From positions 1,992,001 to 2,056,000 of the forward strand of contig NC_019904.1 of the NCBI RefSeq assembly GCF_000325705.1: a stretch of 64,000 bases of DNA. Direction: 5' to 3'. Shown piece after piece: positions 55,985 to 64,000 of the stretch. The stretch is from Echinicola vietnamensis DSM 17526. Its GTDB lineage: Bacteria > Bacteroidota > Bacteroidia > Cytophagales > Cyclobacteriaceae. A model generated the notes under the pieces. It did no database searches, had not been told where the DNA came from, and was given only the letters and a program-made list of their open reading frames with translations. Both the position numbers and the translations under genes were made by a program. Position 1 is the stretch's first letter; each line of letters opens with the position of its first letter.

Positions 55985-57664
55985 TCAGTAATTATACGCT
56001 TCCCTGGCAATGTTGAGGCGCAGTGAAAGATGGGAATAGTTACTGACGGTTGGTTTGTCCACGTCCTCTGCTGTATGCCTGCGGTAGCTGTGACCAAGGT
56101 CAATAAACAAATTATGCTTTAGCATGTAAGAAGCCACGAGATTGCCCATGAGCAATTTGTTTTGGACCCCTTGCCCAATTTTATGTCCATAAAGTCCCAG
56201 CCCGTCTTCGCCTTCCAGCCTGTTTTTAAGTAAATCTCCTCCCATGTTAATGGTTTCGTCAGGGTCGGTGCCATATATATGGTATATACCTGTAAAATTA
56301 AGGGAAAGTTTTGGAATGGGTTGATAGCGGACGATGCCAATGGCTTCGCGGAAGTTAGCGCCCCGTGGATGGGCGATAGGGGTTCGGTAGTTGGTGTAGG
56401 ATTGGTGTTCAAATTTCTCTTGATACGTGTAAGGCCTGGCCTGATTGTACTCCAGCTGTAAGTCCAGGTTAGGAATGCTGAAAACATTGATGTATTTATA
56501 GCCCAGCTGAAGTCCGTGTTTATTCCGCTTGGAGTTTTTGCCATCTATGCCAAAGAACTCGCTGAACACAAACTCATCGAGGGCAAACTGTCCATAAAGC
56601 TGCATGGCATGGGCGAAGTTCCATTTGAAGTCTGTGCCCAACATGACTTTATCCGGCGTTCCCAGCTGATGCTCCACCCACCGGTAAAAGATCACCGGGT
56701 TCATGTAATTCCAGTCGGCCTGATTGGCCATGACTGATTCGAAGATGCCAATATTCAGTTTTTTCCCAATGTTCATGCCCAGCCGGTGGAGGGAAAACCA
56801 CTTTTGGGGATAGCGGCCATCTTCAGGCCTGTTACGGCTGTTCAAAAAGACGTCTGCCGTCATCTGCGCCCACATCGTCGTATATTGTAATTTCCAGACG
56901 TTTACATTGAGCTTAAAAAACATGTAGGGGTTGGAAAAGTCAGAGAGGATCATGGAGCGGTAACCTTCTCCTACAAAATTCAGGTCATGACCCATTTGGG
57001 CATCGATGTGTTTGGAGACTTTAAAGGTGAGGTATCCTCTGGCGGCAAAATAGCTGTACCCGTGATCTCCATACCGTTTCCAGAAGCCTTGGCCCGGCAC
57101 AGCGCCATTATGCTCGACATAGTCCTTTACCCATGTGGGAAAGATTACCTCATTGCTGGTAAGGTAGGTGTAGAAGCCTACCTTCCTGTCGATGCTTCCT
57201 CGGAGGGTGATGCCCCGCGTATTTCTGAAATTAGTGCCTTCTGCAGCAGACTCCATTCCGCCACGGAAATAGATGACCGGATTGACATGAACATCAAAGT
57301 CCTCGTCCCTATGATAATAAAAGTCCGAAGGCCTTTGGTAGATTTTTTTCCATAAGGGCTTTTTGGAAAGGGCGGTCTCCTGGTCTACAAATTCCCAGTT
57401 GTCATTTCTTAAATAGCGAAAATTGAATTGATCCACCCTGCCGGTGGCCGTTTCATCCACTTCATCGAGAAAAGTGGCTACGTGATCTCTTCTTAGGGGT
57501 TTGAAACCTGTCTGGTAATGGGGCACAAATGCACCCTTCAAAATCTCGTAGCGATCCAGCAAGTGATAATATTCCCTGTCATAGGGTATCAGAGCACTTT
57601 GCGCTAGGCCGGCTTCTATGATGCCACACAGAAGTCCTATGGCCAGTAGAAAGTTCCTTAACAT
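55985..57664 (-). CDS. Large outer-membrane barrel, Wzi/RemB-like
   Basis: The 559-residue protein has a signal peptide ending near GLAQ (residue 22) and a C-terminal tail LSLRLNIAREAYNY with a terminal aromatic. The body is made of amphipathic strands typical of an 18-stranded barrel. The N-terminus with DREYYHLLDRYEIL and the layout recall Wzi-type capsule-assembly proteins and the Flavobacterium gliding protein RemB. I cannot separate these two. No capsule or gliding genes are adjacent, so the role stays open. Confidence 0.65.
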   Translation of the reverse strand: MLRNFLLAIGLLCGIIEAGLAQSALIPYDREYYHLLDRYEILKGAFVPHYQTGFKPLRRDHVATFLDEVDETATGRVDQFNFRYLRNDNWEFVDQETALSKKPLWKKIYQRPSDFYYHRDEDFDVHVNPVIYFRGGMESAAEGTNFRNTRGITLRGSIDRKVGFYTYLTSNEVIFPTWVKDYVEHNGAVPGQGFWKRYGDHGYSYFAARGYLTFKVSKHIDAQMGHDLNFVGEGYRSMILSDFSNPYMFFKLNVNVWKLQYTTMWAQMTADVFLNSRNRPEDGRYPQKWFSLHRLGMNIGKKLNIGIFESVMANQADWNYMNPVIFYRWVEHQLGTPDKVMLGTDFKWNFAHAMQLYGQFALDEFVFSEFFGIDGKNSKRNKHGLQLGYKYINVFSIPNLDLQLEYNQARPYTYQEKFEHQSYTNYRTPIAHPRGANFREAIGIVRYQPIPKLSLNFTGIYHIYGTDPDETINMGGDLLKNRLEGEDGLGLYGHKIGQGVQNKLLMGNLVASYMLKHNLFIDLGHSYRRHTAEDVDKPTVSNYSHLSLRLNIAREAYNY

Positions 57665-57877
57665 AGGTGTCGTTGGTTTACGTCAAACTCGGTTTCAGCC
57701 CCAAAACTTAGAACAATAATTGCTTATTGCCATGAAGTTTTGGGATTTTTGATCAGAAAAAGATAGGAGAGGCAGCGGGAATTCCCTGGGACACTGGCTT
57801 TTTTTTGATTTTTTTCGCATTTTTGCAGCCAAATAGCACGCTGATAACCTTTGGGTTAAATAATTCATTGATAAACA

Positions 57878-57909
57878 TTTGGAGGCTTTTGTAAAAAAGA
57901 ATAACTTTG
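57878..57909 (+). promoter_or_regulatory. Promoter of the L31 gene
   Basis: TTTG at 57878-57881 and TAACTTTG at 57902-57909 (20-bp spacer) fit the -33/-7 consensus. The start codon is 45 bases further. Confidence 0.65.
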
Positions 57910-57954
57910 TGCCTCCATTTGAAAAAGCGACATTTAATATAAATAGGGATTACC

Positions 57955-58200
57955 ATGAAAAAAGACATTCATCCAAACTACAGAGAGGTTGTTTTCTATG
58001 ACACTTCCAGTGAATATAAGTTCTTGACCAAGTCTACGATCGAAACTGACGAGACCATCACTTGGGAAGATGGAAACGAATATCCTCTTTATAAGGTGGA
58101 AGTGAGCTCTAACTCCCACCCTTTCTACACCGGTAAGAAAATGCTTCTTGATACCGCCGGTCGTGTGGAGAAATTCAACAGAAGATACAAAAAGAAATAA
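57955..58200 (+). CDS. rpmE2: 50S ribosomal protein L31 type B
   Basis: The 81-residue protein begins [20 protein letters not shown] and contains [12 protein letters not shown]. It lacks the CxxC zinc ribbon, so it is the C-minus type B form that often replaces zinc L31 under zinc limitation. As no other L31 is in view, it may be the normal housekeeping copy. It has its own promoter and a strong terminator. Confidence 0.96.
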   Translation: MKKDIHPNYREVVFYDTSSEYKFLTKSTIETDETITWEDGNEYPLYKVEVSSNSHPFYTGKKMLLDTAGRVEKFNRRYKKK

Positions 58201-58229
58201 TTCATTTCTTTGTAGCAAAAGCAACTTTA

Positions 58230-58265
58230 AAAAGTCTCTTGGAAATTGTATTCCAAGAGACTTTT
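58230..58265 (+). terminator. Terminator of rpmE2, overlapping the next promoter
   Basis: AAAAGTCTCTTGGAA and TTCCAAGAGACTTTT form a 15-bp stem with a 6-base loop. The -33 TTG of the following promoter lies in its loop (58246-58248). Confidence 0.85.
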
Positions 58266-58274
58266 CTATTTTTG
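58246..58274 (+). promoter_or_regulatory. Promoter of alt-glmU inside the terminator, leaderless geometry
   Basis: TTG at 58246-58248 and TATTTTTG at 58267-58274 (18-bp spacer) are a good -33/-7 pair. The ATG (58279) follows the box by only four bases. Confidence 0.65.
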
Positions 58275-58278
58275 TAGC

Positions 58279-59475
58279 ATGGAGCAAATTACACTATTTG
58301 ATGACCCTGCTTACAGAGGGTCGCTGTTGCCGTTTACTTTTACACGTCCCGTAGCCGAGATAAGGGTGGGGATTTTGAAGATCCGTGAGAAATGGGAGAA
58401 GTATTTGGATGCTTCGGCTGGTTTTTTGACCCTGGATTACCTACAGGATAAATTCCCCCCTTTGGCGGATAGCCGCTTGTTTATCAATGGGGGGCTCTGT
58501 CCCGATCAAGGCCTGCTTACGGCCATTAAATCCTTGGAAAAGGGCCAGTGTCTTTTTAAGGACAGCACTTTGCTGGCAGCTTACCCCGCGGATCCGTCAG
58601 CATTTAGCATGGATGCGGTCAAAGAAAGTGGGGAAATAAAGGCTTATGATGGGGAGATCACTTTGATCCACCGCAACTGGCATATCTTTCAGTATAACGC
58701 CTTGGAGCTGCGCAAAGATTTTGCACTGCTCACGGCCCGACGCACGTCTGCGGGCATAAACGATCCGCATACGATTGCCTATAATCCTGAAATGATCTTT
58801 GTGGAGGAAGGCGCCAAGATCCGGGCCGCCGTGCTCAATGCTGAGGATGGCCCGATTTATATTGGCAAAGACGCACAGGTTCAGGAAGGGGCGTTGATCA
58901 AGGGGCCGTTTGCGCTTTGTGAAGGATCTACGGTGAATATGGGCGGAAAAATGCGTGGGGACAGCACCATCGGCCCATTCTCTAAAGTGGGTGGGGAAGT
59001 GTCCAATTCCGTGATTTTTGGTTTTAGCAACAAAGGACATGATGGATTTATGGGCAATACCGTGATCGGGGAATGGTGTAATTTCGGTGCCGATACCAAT
59101 ATTTCCAACCTGAAAAACAACTATGCTCCCGTAAAGGTTTGGGATTATACGAAGGGCAGTTTTGTCAATACAGGATTGCAATTTTGTGGCCTCATGATGG
59201 GGGACCATTCCAAAACAGGTATCAATACCATGTTTAATACCGGTACTGTGGTGGGCGTGGGCGCCAATGTATTTGGAGCGGGTTTTCCACGGACATTTGT
59301 CCCGTCTTTTTCATGGGGTGCCGAGGAGCGTACCACTTTCAGAATGAATAAATTTGAGGAAACGGCCTCCAAAGTAATGGAGAGAAGGGGGCTGGCATTT
59401 GACCAAAAAGAGAAATCCATCTTAGAGAAAGTGTTTGATTTGACCAAAGCATATCGCATTTGGGATAAGGAATAA
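58279..59475 (+). CDS. Alternative GlmU-like bifunctional nucleotidyl/acetyltransferase
   Basis: ATG 58279 (MEQITLFDDPAYRG) is chosen because the frame upstream runs through the terminator. The 398-residue protein has a divergent nucleotidyltransferase-like N-terminal half and a left-handed beta-helix of hexapeptide repeats (IGKDAQVQEGALIKGP, IGPFSKVGGEVSNSVIFG, VIGEWCNFGADTNIS). It matches the pattern of the Bacteroidota alternative GlmU, which makes UDP-GlcNAc for peptidoglycan and LPS. The first gene of the following run (holB) starts 19 bases after it. Confidence 0.85.
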   Translation: MEQITLFDDPAYRGSLLPFTFTRPVAEIRVGILKIREKWEKYLDASAGFLTLDYLQDKFPPLADSRLFINGGLCPDQGLLTAIKSLEKGQCLFKDSTLLAAYPADPSAFSMDAVKESGEIKAYDGEITLIHRNWHIFQYNALELRKDFALLTARRTSAGINDPHTIAYNPEMIFVEEGAKIRAAVLNAEDGPIYIGKDAQVQEGALIKGPFALCEGSTVNMGGKMRGDSTIGPFSKVGGEVSNSVIFGFSNKGHDGFMGNTVIGEWCNFGADTNISNLKNNYAPVKVWDYTKGSFVNTGLQFCGLMMGDHSKTGINTMFNTGTVVGVGANVFGAGFPRTFVPSFSWGAEERTTFRMNKFEETASKVMERRGLAFDQKEKSILEKVFDLTKAYRIWDKE

Positions 59476-59493
59476 TAAGCAAAAGCGCATATC

Positions 59494-60636
59494 ATGTTAT
59501 TTTCATCCATACCCGGCCTCCATGAAACCAAGCAGCGGCTCATTCAGGCCATTAACAATAATCACCTCGCTCATGCGCTGTTGTTTCACGGTCCAGAAGG
59601 AGCGGCCAACTTGAAGATGGCCTTGGCCTTGGCGACATATGTAAACTGTGAGGACAAAGGGGCAGAGGATGCCTGTGGGGTCTGCAGTTCCTGCCAAAAA
59701 ATGGCCAAGCTCGTCCATCCGGATTTGAGTTTTACCTTTCCTGTGCCGGGGAGCTTGATCAAAGAGGACGATGATAAAAACAAGAAGGTAGATATTCTGG
59801 GGCCATGGCGGGAGTTTGTACTTACCCGTTCCTACGGCAACCTGCAAGATTGGATTTACCATAATGGTTTTGAAAAAAAGCAGCTGAACATCTCCAAGGC
59901 TGCGGCCAAGCAAATCATCCAAACGGTTTCCTTAAAGTCCTTTGAGGGCGGGTACAAGACGATTTTGGTGTGGATGCCTGAATACATGCATACCGCCGCT
60001 GCGAATGCACTGCTGAAGGTGTTGGAAGAGCCGCCAGCGAAGACACTTTTTCTGATGGTGGCCCACCAGCCGGAGCAGTTGCTGACCACGATCCTCTCCC
60101 GTACCCAAAAGGTGCTAGTCAGGGCTTTTTCTGATGAGGAAATCAAAGAACACCTGATCAGCGAGGGGCTGTGTTCACGGGAAGGAGCCTTGCAGGTGGC
60201 GCCGTTGGCGAATGGCAGCATGCGGGAGGCGTACCGCTTGGTAGATCAGGTAATTGATGAAAATACGGCAAAGTTTAGGGATTGGATGAGAATTTGCTTT
60301 ACCTTGGATATCAATAGTATCATGTCATTGGCAGAAGGTTTTCAAGGGGCTGACAAAGAAGGGCAAAAAGCACTTTTTCTCACTGGTCTCAACATCCTCA
60401 GGGAAAGCCTTCTGAAGAGAAGTCAGCTGGAAGAGCTGATGAGGACTGCTCCTGCGGACCGGGAATTTGTGGAGAATTTCAGTTTGAAAGCCTTGACAGA
60501 GGAGAAAATCCTCCAGATCTACCGCCTGTTGAATGCAGCACATTACCATTTGGAAAGAAATGCAAATGCCAAGATATTGTTTGCAGACCTTTCTTTTGAC
60601 ATGGCCAAAGTACTTCGTAAAAAGGAATCCGCATGA
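59494..60636 (+). CDS. holB: DNA polymerase III delta' subunit
   Basis: The 380-residue clamp-loader ATPase-like subunit has a degenerate Walker A (GPEGAANLKMA), as expected for delta', and a zinc-binding cluster CEDKGAEDACGVCSSC (about 49-64). The sensor region with LLKVLEEPPAKTLFLMV is highly typical. Its stop overlaps the start of the next gene by four bases. A role in clamp loading at the replication fork is established for the family. Confidence 0.94.
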   Translation: MLFSSIPGLHETKQRLIQAINNNHLAHALLFHGPEGAANLKMALALATYVNCEDKGAEDACGVCSSCQKMAKLVHPDLSFTFPVPGSLIKEDDDKNKKVDILGPWREFVLTRSYGNLQDWIYHNGFEKKQLNISKAAAKQIIQTVSLKSFEGGYKTILVWMPEYMHTAAANALLKVLEEPPAKTLFLMVAHQPEQLLTTILSRTQKVLVRAFSDEEIKEHLISEGLCSREGALQVAPLANGSMREAYRLVDQVIDENTAKFRDWMRICFTLDINSIMSLAEGFQGADKEGQKALFLTGLNILRESLLKRSQLEELMRTAPADREFVENFSLKALTEEKILQIYRLLNAAHYHLERNANAKILFADLSFDMAKVLRKKESA

Positions 60637-61076
60637 AAAAGCATGTTATCGGCCGAAGAGAAAAGATCAGCCTGCCTGATTGGGGGTTGAAAATGATTTC
60701 TGCAAAAGTAGATACGGGTGCTTATACCAATGCAATACACTGTGAATGGGTAGAAGAAAAGGTGGAGAACGGACAGGAATTACTGGTGTTTAAGCTCTTG
60801 GAACCGGAACATCGCTTGTATACCGGAAAGGTTATTAAGACCAAGAAGTACACGCAGAAGAAAGTAAAGAATTCTTTTGGGAATGCGGAGTTGCGGTACA
60901 AGGTCACCACCAGAGTAATCATGTTTGATAAAGCCTTTGACGTGGAGTTCACCCTTTCAGACCGTTCAAAAATGCGAAATGCCATCCTACTGGGGAGAAA
61001 AATGCTTCGAGGCAGGTTTTTAGTAGATGTAGACCAGACAAACTTATCCAAAAAATATAAAGTAGCTAAGCAATGA
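60633..61076 (+). CDS. RimB-like ATP-dependent zinc protease / retropepsin-like
   Basis: The 147-residue protein has the Asp-Thr-Gly motif in [15 protein letters not shown] (Asp27) and a C-terminal [15 protein letters not shown]. The family (Zn_protease/RimB) is retropepsin-like and works together with RimK ligases. It overlaps holB and rimK by four bases each, so the genes are coupled. In Pseudomonas RimB removes glutamates added by RimK from ribosomal protein S6; a parallel role here is inferred. Confidence 0.88.
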   Translation: MKKHVIGRREKISLPDWGLKMISAKVDTGAYTNAIHCEWVEEKVENGQELLVFKLLEPEHRLYTGKVIKTKKYTQKKVKNSFGNAELRYKVTTRVIMFDKAFDVEFTLSDRSKMRNAILLGRKMLRGRFLVDVDQTNLSKKYKVAKQ

Positions 61077-61981
61077 GAATAGCCGTACTTTCCCGAAATC
61101 CAAACCTCTACTCAACACGTAGATTACGTGAGGCCATCATCGCTGCTGGCCATGAAGCCTTGATCATCGATCACTCGCTCTGTGACCTGGTGATCGAGCA
61201 GGAAGGGCCGTCGATCTTTTACAGGGGAGAAAAGTTGTCCAATATCGATGCGATCATTCCGAGAATTGGTGCATCGGTGACGTTCTATGGAACGGCCGTG
61301 GTCCGGCAATTTGAGCTCATGGGCGTCATCTCAGCGGTGGAGTCACAGGCCATTGTGCGGAGCCGGGATAAGTTGCGCAGCTTGCAGATCCTCTCCCGTG
61401 AAGGGTTGGGGATGCCCAAAACGGCTTTCACCAATTTTTCCAAAGGAGGAGAGAAGCAGCTCATCGATCAAGTAGGGGGCGCCCCTTTGATCATTAAGCT
61501 ACTGGAGGGTACACAAGGGCTGGGCGTGGTGCTTGCGGAGACGCGCAAGGCCGGCCAATCCGTAATCGAGGCCTTTCACGGACTGAAGGCCCGGATTATC
61601 GTGCAGGAATTTATCAAAGAAGCAAAGGGAGCAGATATCAGGGCTTTTGTGGTGAATGGCAAGGTCGTAGGCGCCATGAAGCGGCAAGGGGAGGAAGGCG
61701 AGTTTCGCTCCAACCTGCACCGTGGCGGCAAGGCGACCGTCATCAAACTTTCCGCTACAGAGCGTAAGGCTGCTTTGGGAGCGGCCAAGGCCCTCGGGCT
61801 GGCCGTCGCCGGAGTGGATATGCTGCAGTCTTCGAGAGGGCCTTTGATCCTCGAGGTGAACAGCTCACCGGGACTCGAAGGCATCGAAAAAGCGACTGGA
61901 GTAAACATTGCGGGCAAAATCATTCAGTACATTGAAGAGACAGCCCAAAGAAAATTATCGAAAAGAAAAATAAAAGAATAA
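61073..61981 (+). CDS. rimK: RimK-type ATP-grasp glutamate ligase
   Basis: The 302-residue ATP-grasp enzyme has the RimK N-terminal domain ([19 protein letters not shown]), the ATP-binding core ([33 protein letters not shown]) and the metal-binding [13 protein letters not shown]. RimK adds glutamates to the C-terminus of ribosomal protein S6. It overlaps the RimB-like gene by four bases and hemC by one (TAATG), consistent with one operon. Confidence 0.94.
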   Translation: MRIAVLSRNPNLYSTRRLREAIIAAGHEALIIDHSLCDLVIEQEGPSIFYRGEKLSNIDAIIPRIGASVTFYGTAVVRQFELMGVISAVESQAIVRSRDKLRSLQILSREGLGMPKTAFTNFSKGGEKQLIDQVGGAPLIIKLLEGTQGLGVVLAETRKAGQSVIEAFHGLKARIIVQEFIKEAKGADIRAFVVNGKVVGAMKRQGEEGEFRSNLHRGGKATVIKLSATERKAALGAAKALGLAVAGVDMLQSSRGPLILEVNSSPGLEGIEKATGVNIAGKIIQYIEETAQRKLSKRKIKE

Positions 61982-62916
61982 TGCAGCCTATACGAATAGG
62001 AACCCGGGGCAGTAAATTAGCCCTTTTTCAGGCCCATCATATTGCAGACCTTTTACAGGCCCAGGGCCTGCAAACGGAAATTGTTACCATTACCACCAAA
62101 GGAGATAAAATCCTGGATGTGGCAATTTCCAAAATCGGCAGCAAGGGAGTGTTTACCGAGGAGCTAGAGGAGCAACTTGCCAGTGGAGAGGTGGATATTG
62201 CCGTTCACAGTGCCAAGGATATGCCTTCTTCATTACCAGAGGGCTTCGAGCTGATTTCCTTTACCAAACGGGAAAAAGTCAATGACATCATACTGAGCCA
62301 TCGTGAGGATGTTTTTTATAAAGATCCGGAAAAGCCTTTGCTTTTGGGGACATCTTCCACGCGTAGGGTAGCGACCCTCAAGCACTATTATCCCCATGTC
62401 AAAACCGTGGAGGTGCGGGGGAACCTCCAAACCCGAATCCAAAAGATGGAATCGGGTGCTTGTGACGCGCTACTGTTGGCCTATGCGGGAGCGCACCGGA
62501 TGGGCTATGATGACTTGATCAGGCATGAGCTCTCGCTGGATGAATTTACTCCGGCGGTGGGACAGGGAAGCATAGCGGTGGAGGCCAACGATCGGCTGGA
62601 TCCAGCGCTCAGAAAGCAGATCGTCGCAGCGACCCATCACACCGAAACCGGTTACCGCTTACGGGCAGAAAGGAGCTTTTTGAAAATTTTGGAAGGCGGG
62701 TGCAGTATTCCTGTGTTTTGCCTCGCCACGTATAAGTCAGGGCAAGTCGAAGTGTCTGGAGGTGTGGTCAGTCTGGACGGAAAGGAACGCATTCAACATC
62801 ACGTTTCCGGGCCTGCAGATGAGGCCGAAATGGTAGGCAAACAATTGGCAGAAAAGGTGATCCAGTCTGGTGGGGATCGTATTTTGAAAGCAATTAAACA
62901 GCAACTTAACAAGTAA
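61981..62916 (+). CDS. hemC: Hydroxymethylbilane synthase
   Basis: The 311-residue porphobilinogen deaminase polymerises four porphobilinogens into hydroxymethylbilane in heme synthesis. It starts IRIGTRGSKLALFQA. Cys241 in LEGGCSIPVF carries the dipyrromethane cofactor, and AVHSAKDMPS holds the catalytic Asp. It shares one base with rimK and is followed after one base by the cyclophilin gene. Confidence 0.97.
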   Translation: MQPIRIGTRGSKLALFQAHHIADLLQAQGLQTEIVTITTKGDKILDVAISKIGSKGVFTEELEEQLASGEVDIAVHSAKDMPSSLPEGFELISFTKREKVNDIILSHREDVFYKDPEKPLLLGTSSTRRVATLKHYYPHVKTVEVRGNLQTRIQKMESGACDALLLAYAGAHRMGYDDLIRHELSLDEFTPAVGQGSIAVEANDRLDPALRKQIVAATHHTETGYRLRAERSFLKILEGGCSIPVFCLATYKSGQVEVSGGVVSLDGKERIQHHVSGPADEAEMVGKQLAEKVIQSGGDRILKAIKQQLNK

Positions 62917-62917
62917 C

Positions 62918-63763
62918 ATGAAGAAGTATTCCCTTGGACTGGCATTGCTGCTGTCCTTGTTGATTTCCTGTTCGTCACAAAAGGATTCGCTAATAAAAAT
63001 TCACACGAAACATGGCGATATATACGCCATCCTTTATGATGAAACCCCCAAGCACAAGGAGAATTTCATCAAGCTTGCCGAAGCCGGACGGTTTGACAGT
63101 ACGGAGTTTCACCGGGTGATCGATCATTTTATGGTTCAGGGGGGAGACGTTTTTACCAAAGAGGGACTTCCAGAATCAAAGTGGTGTACCATTCCTGCGG
63201 AATTGGACAAAGGCTACCTCCATGAGAAAGGCGCCATTGCAGCCGCCCGTCAATCGGATCATGTCAATCCCGAAAAACGATCCAGCGGATGCCAGTTTTA
63301 TATCGTGGAGGGCAGAAAGTATACAGAAGAAGAGCTTACGACCAATGTCAAAAAGCTCCAAAAGGAATTTATGAAATTCATTTCCCTCGAAAGCCAGCGT
63401 ACACTTGCTGAGCAGTATGCCGCGCTGTATGAAGGGGGAAAGTATGAAGAAATGACCCAGTTGATGCTTTCCAAGAAAGAAGAGATGGAGGAATTTTTGC
63501 ATATCAATTTGTCGAAAGAAATGGACGAAGCGGCCATTGAGACTTTCACGACCGTAGGCGGAACCCCGCATTTGGATGAGGGCGGGTATACGGTATTTGG
63601 GAAGGTCATCCATGGGATGGATGTAGTGGAGAAGATTTCTGCAGTAGAGACGGCTGCCATGGACAGGCCTGTGGATCCAATATATATTACGGTGGAAGTA
63701 GAAAGAGTACTGAAGAAGAAAATCACAAAAGAATACGGCTTTGAATACCCCGAAGAAAAATAA
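62918..63763 (+). CDS. Cyclophilin-type peptidylprolyl isomerase lipoprotein
   Basis: The 281-residue protein has lipobox LISC, so it is membrane-anchored outside the cytoplasm. The cyclophilin core is complete but split: FHRVIDHFMVQGGD and SSGCQFYIVEG come first, and GGYTVFGKVIHGMDVV comes after a helical insert of about 65 residues (about 140-205, KKLQKEFMKFISLESQ...). It catalyses prolyl isomerisation during folding of exported proteins. The insert is unusual for small bacterial cyclophilins but known in Bacteroidota lipoprotein forms. Confidence 0.9.
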   Translation: MKKYSLGLALLLSLLISCSSQKDSLIKIHTKHGDIYAILYDETPKHKENFIKLAEAGRFDSTEFHRVIDHFMVQGGDVFTKEGLPESKWCTIPAELDKGYLHEKGAIAAARQSDHVNPEKRSSGCQFYIVEGRKYTEEELTTNVKKLQKEFMKFISLESQRTLAEQYAALYEGGKYEEMTQLMLSKKEEMEEFLHINLSKEMDEAAIETFTTVGGTPHLDEGGYTVFGKVIHGMDVVEKISAVETAAMDRPVDPIYITVEVERVLKKKITKEYGFEYPEEK

Positions 63764-64000
63764 ACCAACCCTGCTGGTCACGGGCGCGAATGGCCTGCTT
63801 GGCCAAAAGTTGGTCAATCGACTCCTTGAGAAAGATTCCTTCCATGTGATCGCCACAGGCAGGGGCGCTTGCAGGTTGCCCCAAACATGGGAAGGGTTTA
63901 CTTATGCTTCCATGGACATTACCGATAAAGAGAACGTGTTGGAAGTCTTTCAGCGGTACAGCCCTGAGGTCGTCATCCATGGCGCAGCCATGACCAACGT
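63741..64000 (+). CDS. RmlD-like NAD(P)-dependent reductase (3' cut by window)
   Basis: The frame encodes TLLVTGANGLLGQKLVNRLL near the start, a Rossmann nucleotide-binding motif, then SMDITDKENV and VVIHGAAMTNV at the window edge. This is typical of dTDP-4-dehydrorhamnose reductase-like or extended SDR proteins. The only plausible start is TTG 63741, which overlaps the cyclophilin gene by 23 bases; no ATG lies closer. It belongs to the same operon. Confidence 0.8.
   Translation, partial: MNTPKKNKPTLLVTGANGLLGQKLVNRLLEKDSFHVIATGRGACRLPQTWEGFTYASMDITDKENVLEVFQRYSPEVVIHGAAMTN

Overview
The window looks like chromosome of a Bacteroidota bacterium, most likely order Cytophagales, family Cyclobacteriaceae (Echinicola-like). 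The taxonomic call is inference. It rests on many lipoproteins, a GH106/GH127/SASA/DUF5703 saccharide cluster, NVEALA-like and 6-bladed-propeller genes, DUF4293, an alt-GlmU, TAnnTTTG promoter boxes, little Shine-Dalgarno signal and abundant dispersed intergenic repeats. No tRNA, rRNA, CRISPR array, intact transposase or prophage was seen.

Layout. (1) 1-13971: saccharide-degradation cluster on the + strand: 5'-truncated GH2 beta-galactosidase, GH106-like lipoprotein, SASA-type esterase, DUF5703 protein and GH127 beta-L-arabinofuranosidase. It is interrupted by an AT-rich Fic gene with an unusual operator array. No SusC/SusD pair is in view. Together these enzymes would trim rhamnose/arabinose/galactose-rich, probably acetylated, plant or algal glycans. 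(2) 14168-23913: small lipoproteins, the SbcCD nuclease pair, an RlpA-like protein, a bestrophin-like channel, and an NVEALA-like exported peptide with a 6-bladed-propeller lipoprotein, separated by a strong terminator. (3) 24057-31697: a GC-rich operon of one adaptor and two RND pumps. (4) 31736-39677: propeller and thioredoxin-like lipoproteins and a family of small secreted beta-sandwich proteins. Two of these share a promoter and leader; a paralogous DUF4382-like lipoprotein sits among them. (5) 39764-57664: mostly minus-strand housekeeping and envelope genes: hemE, collagen-motif lipoprotein, beta-barrels, two ABC exporters, truA, DUF4293, an ECF sigma/anti-sigma module, a trans-sulfuration enzyme, YifB/ComM and a Wzi/RemB-like barrel. 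(6) 57955-64000: + strand rpmE2, alt-glmU, then holB, rimB-like protease, rimK, hemC, cyclophilin and an RmlD-like reductase cut by the window end.

The less ordinary signals are the regularly phased 42-bp operator array before the Fic gene, the paralogous secreted beta-sandwich set with conserved leaders, several promoters whose -7 box almost touches the start codon (possible leaderless mRNAs), a repeat element translated as the C-terminus of a glycosidase, and repeats placed just behind gene ends.
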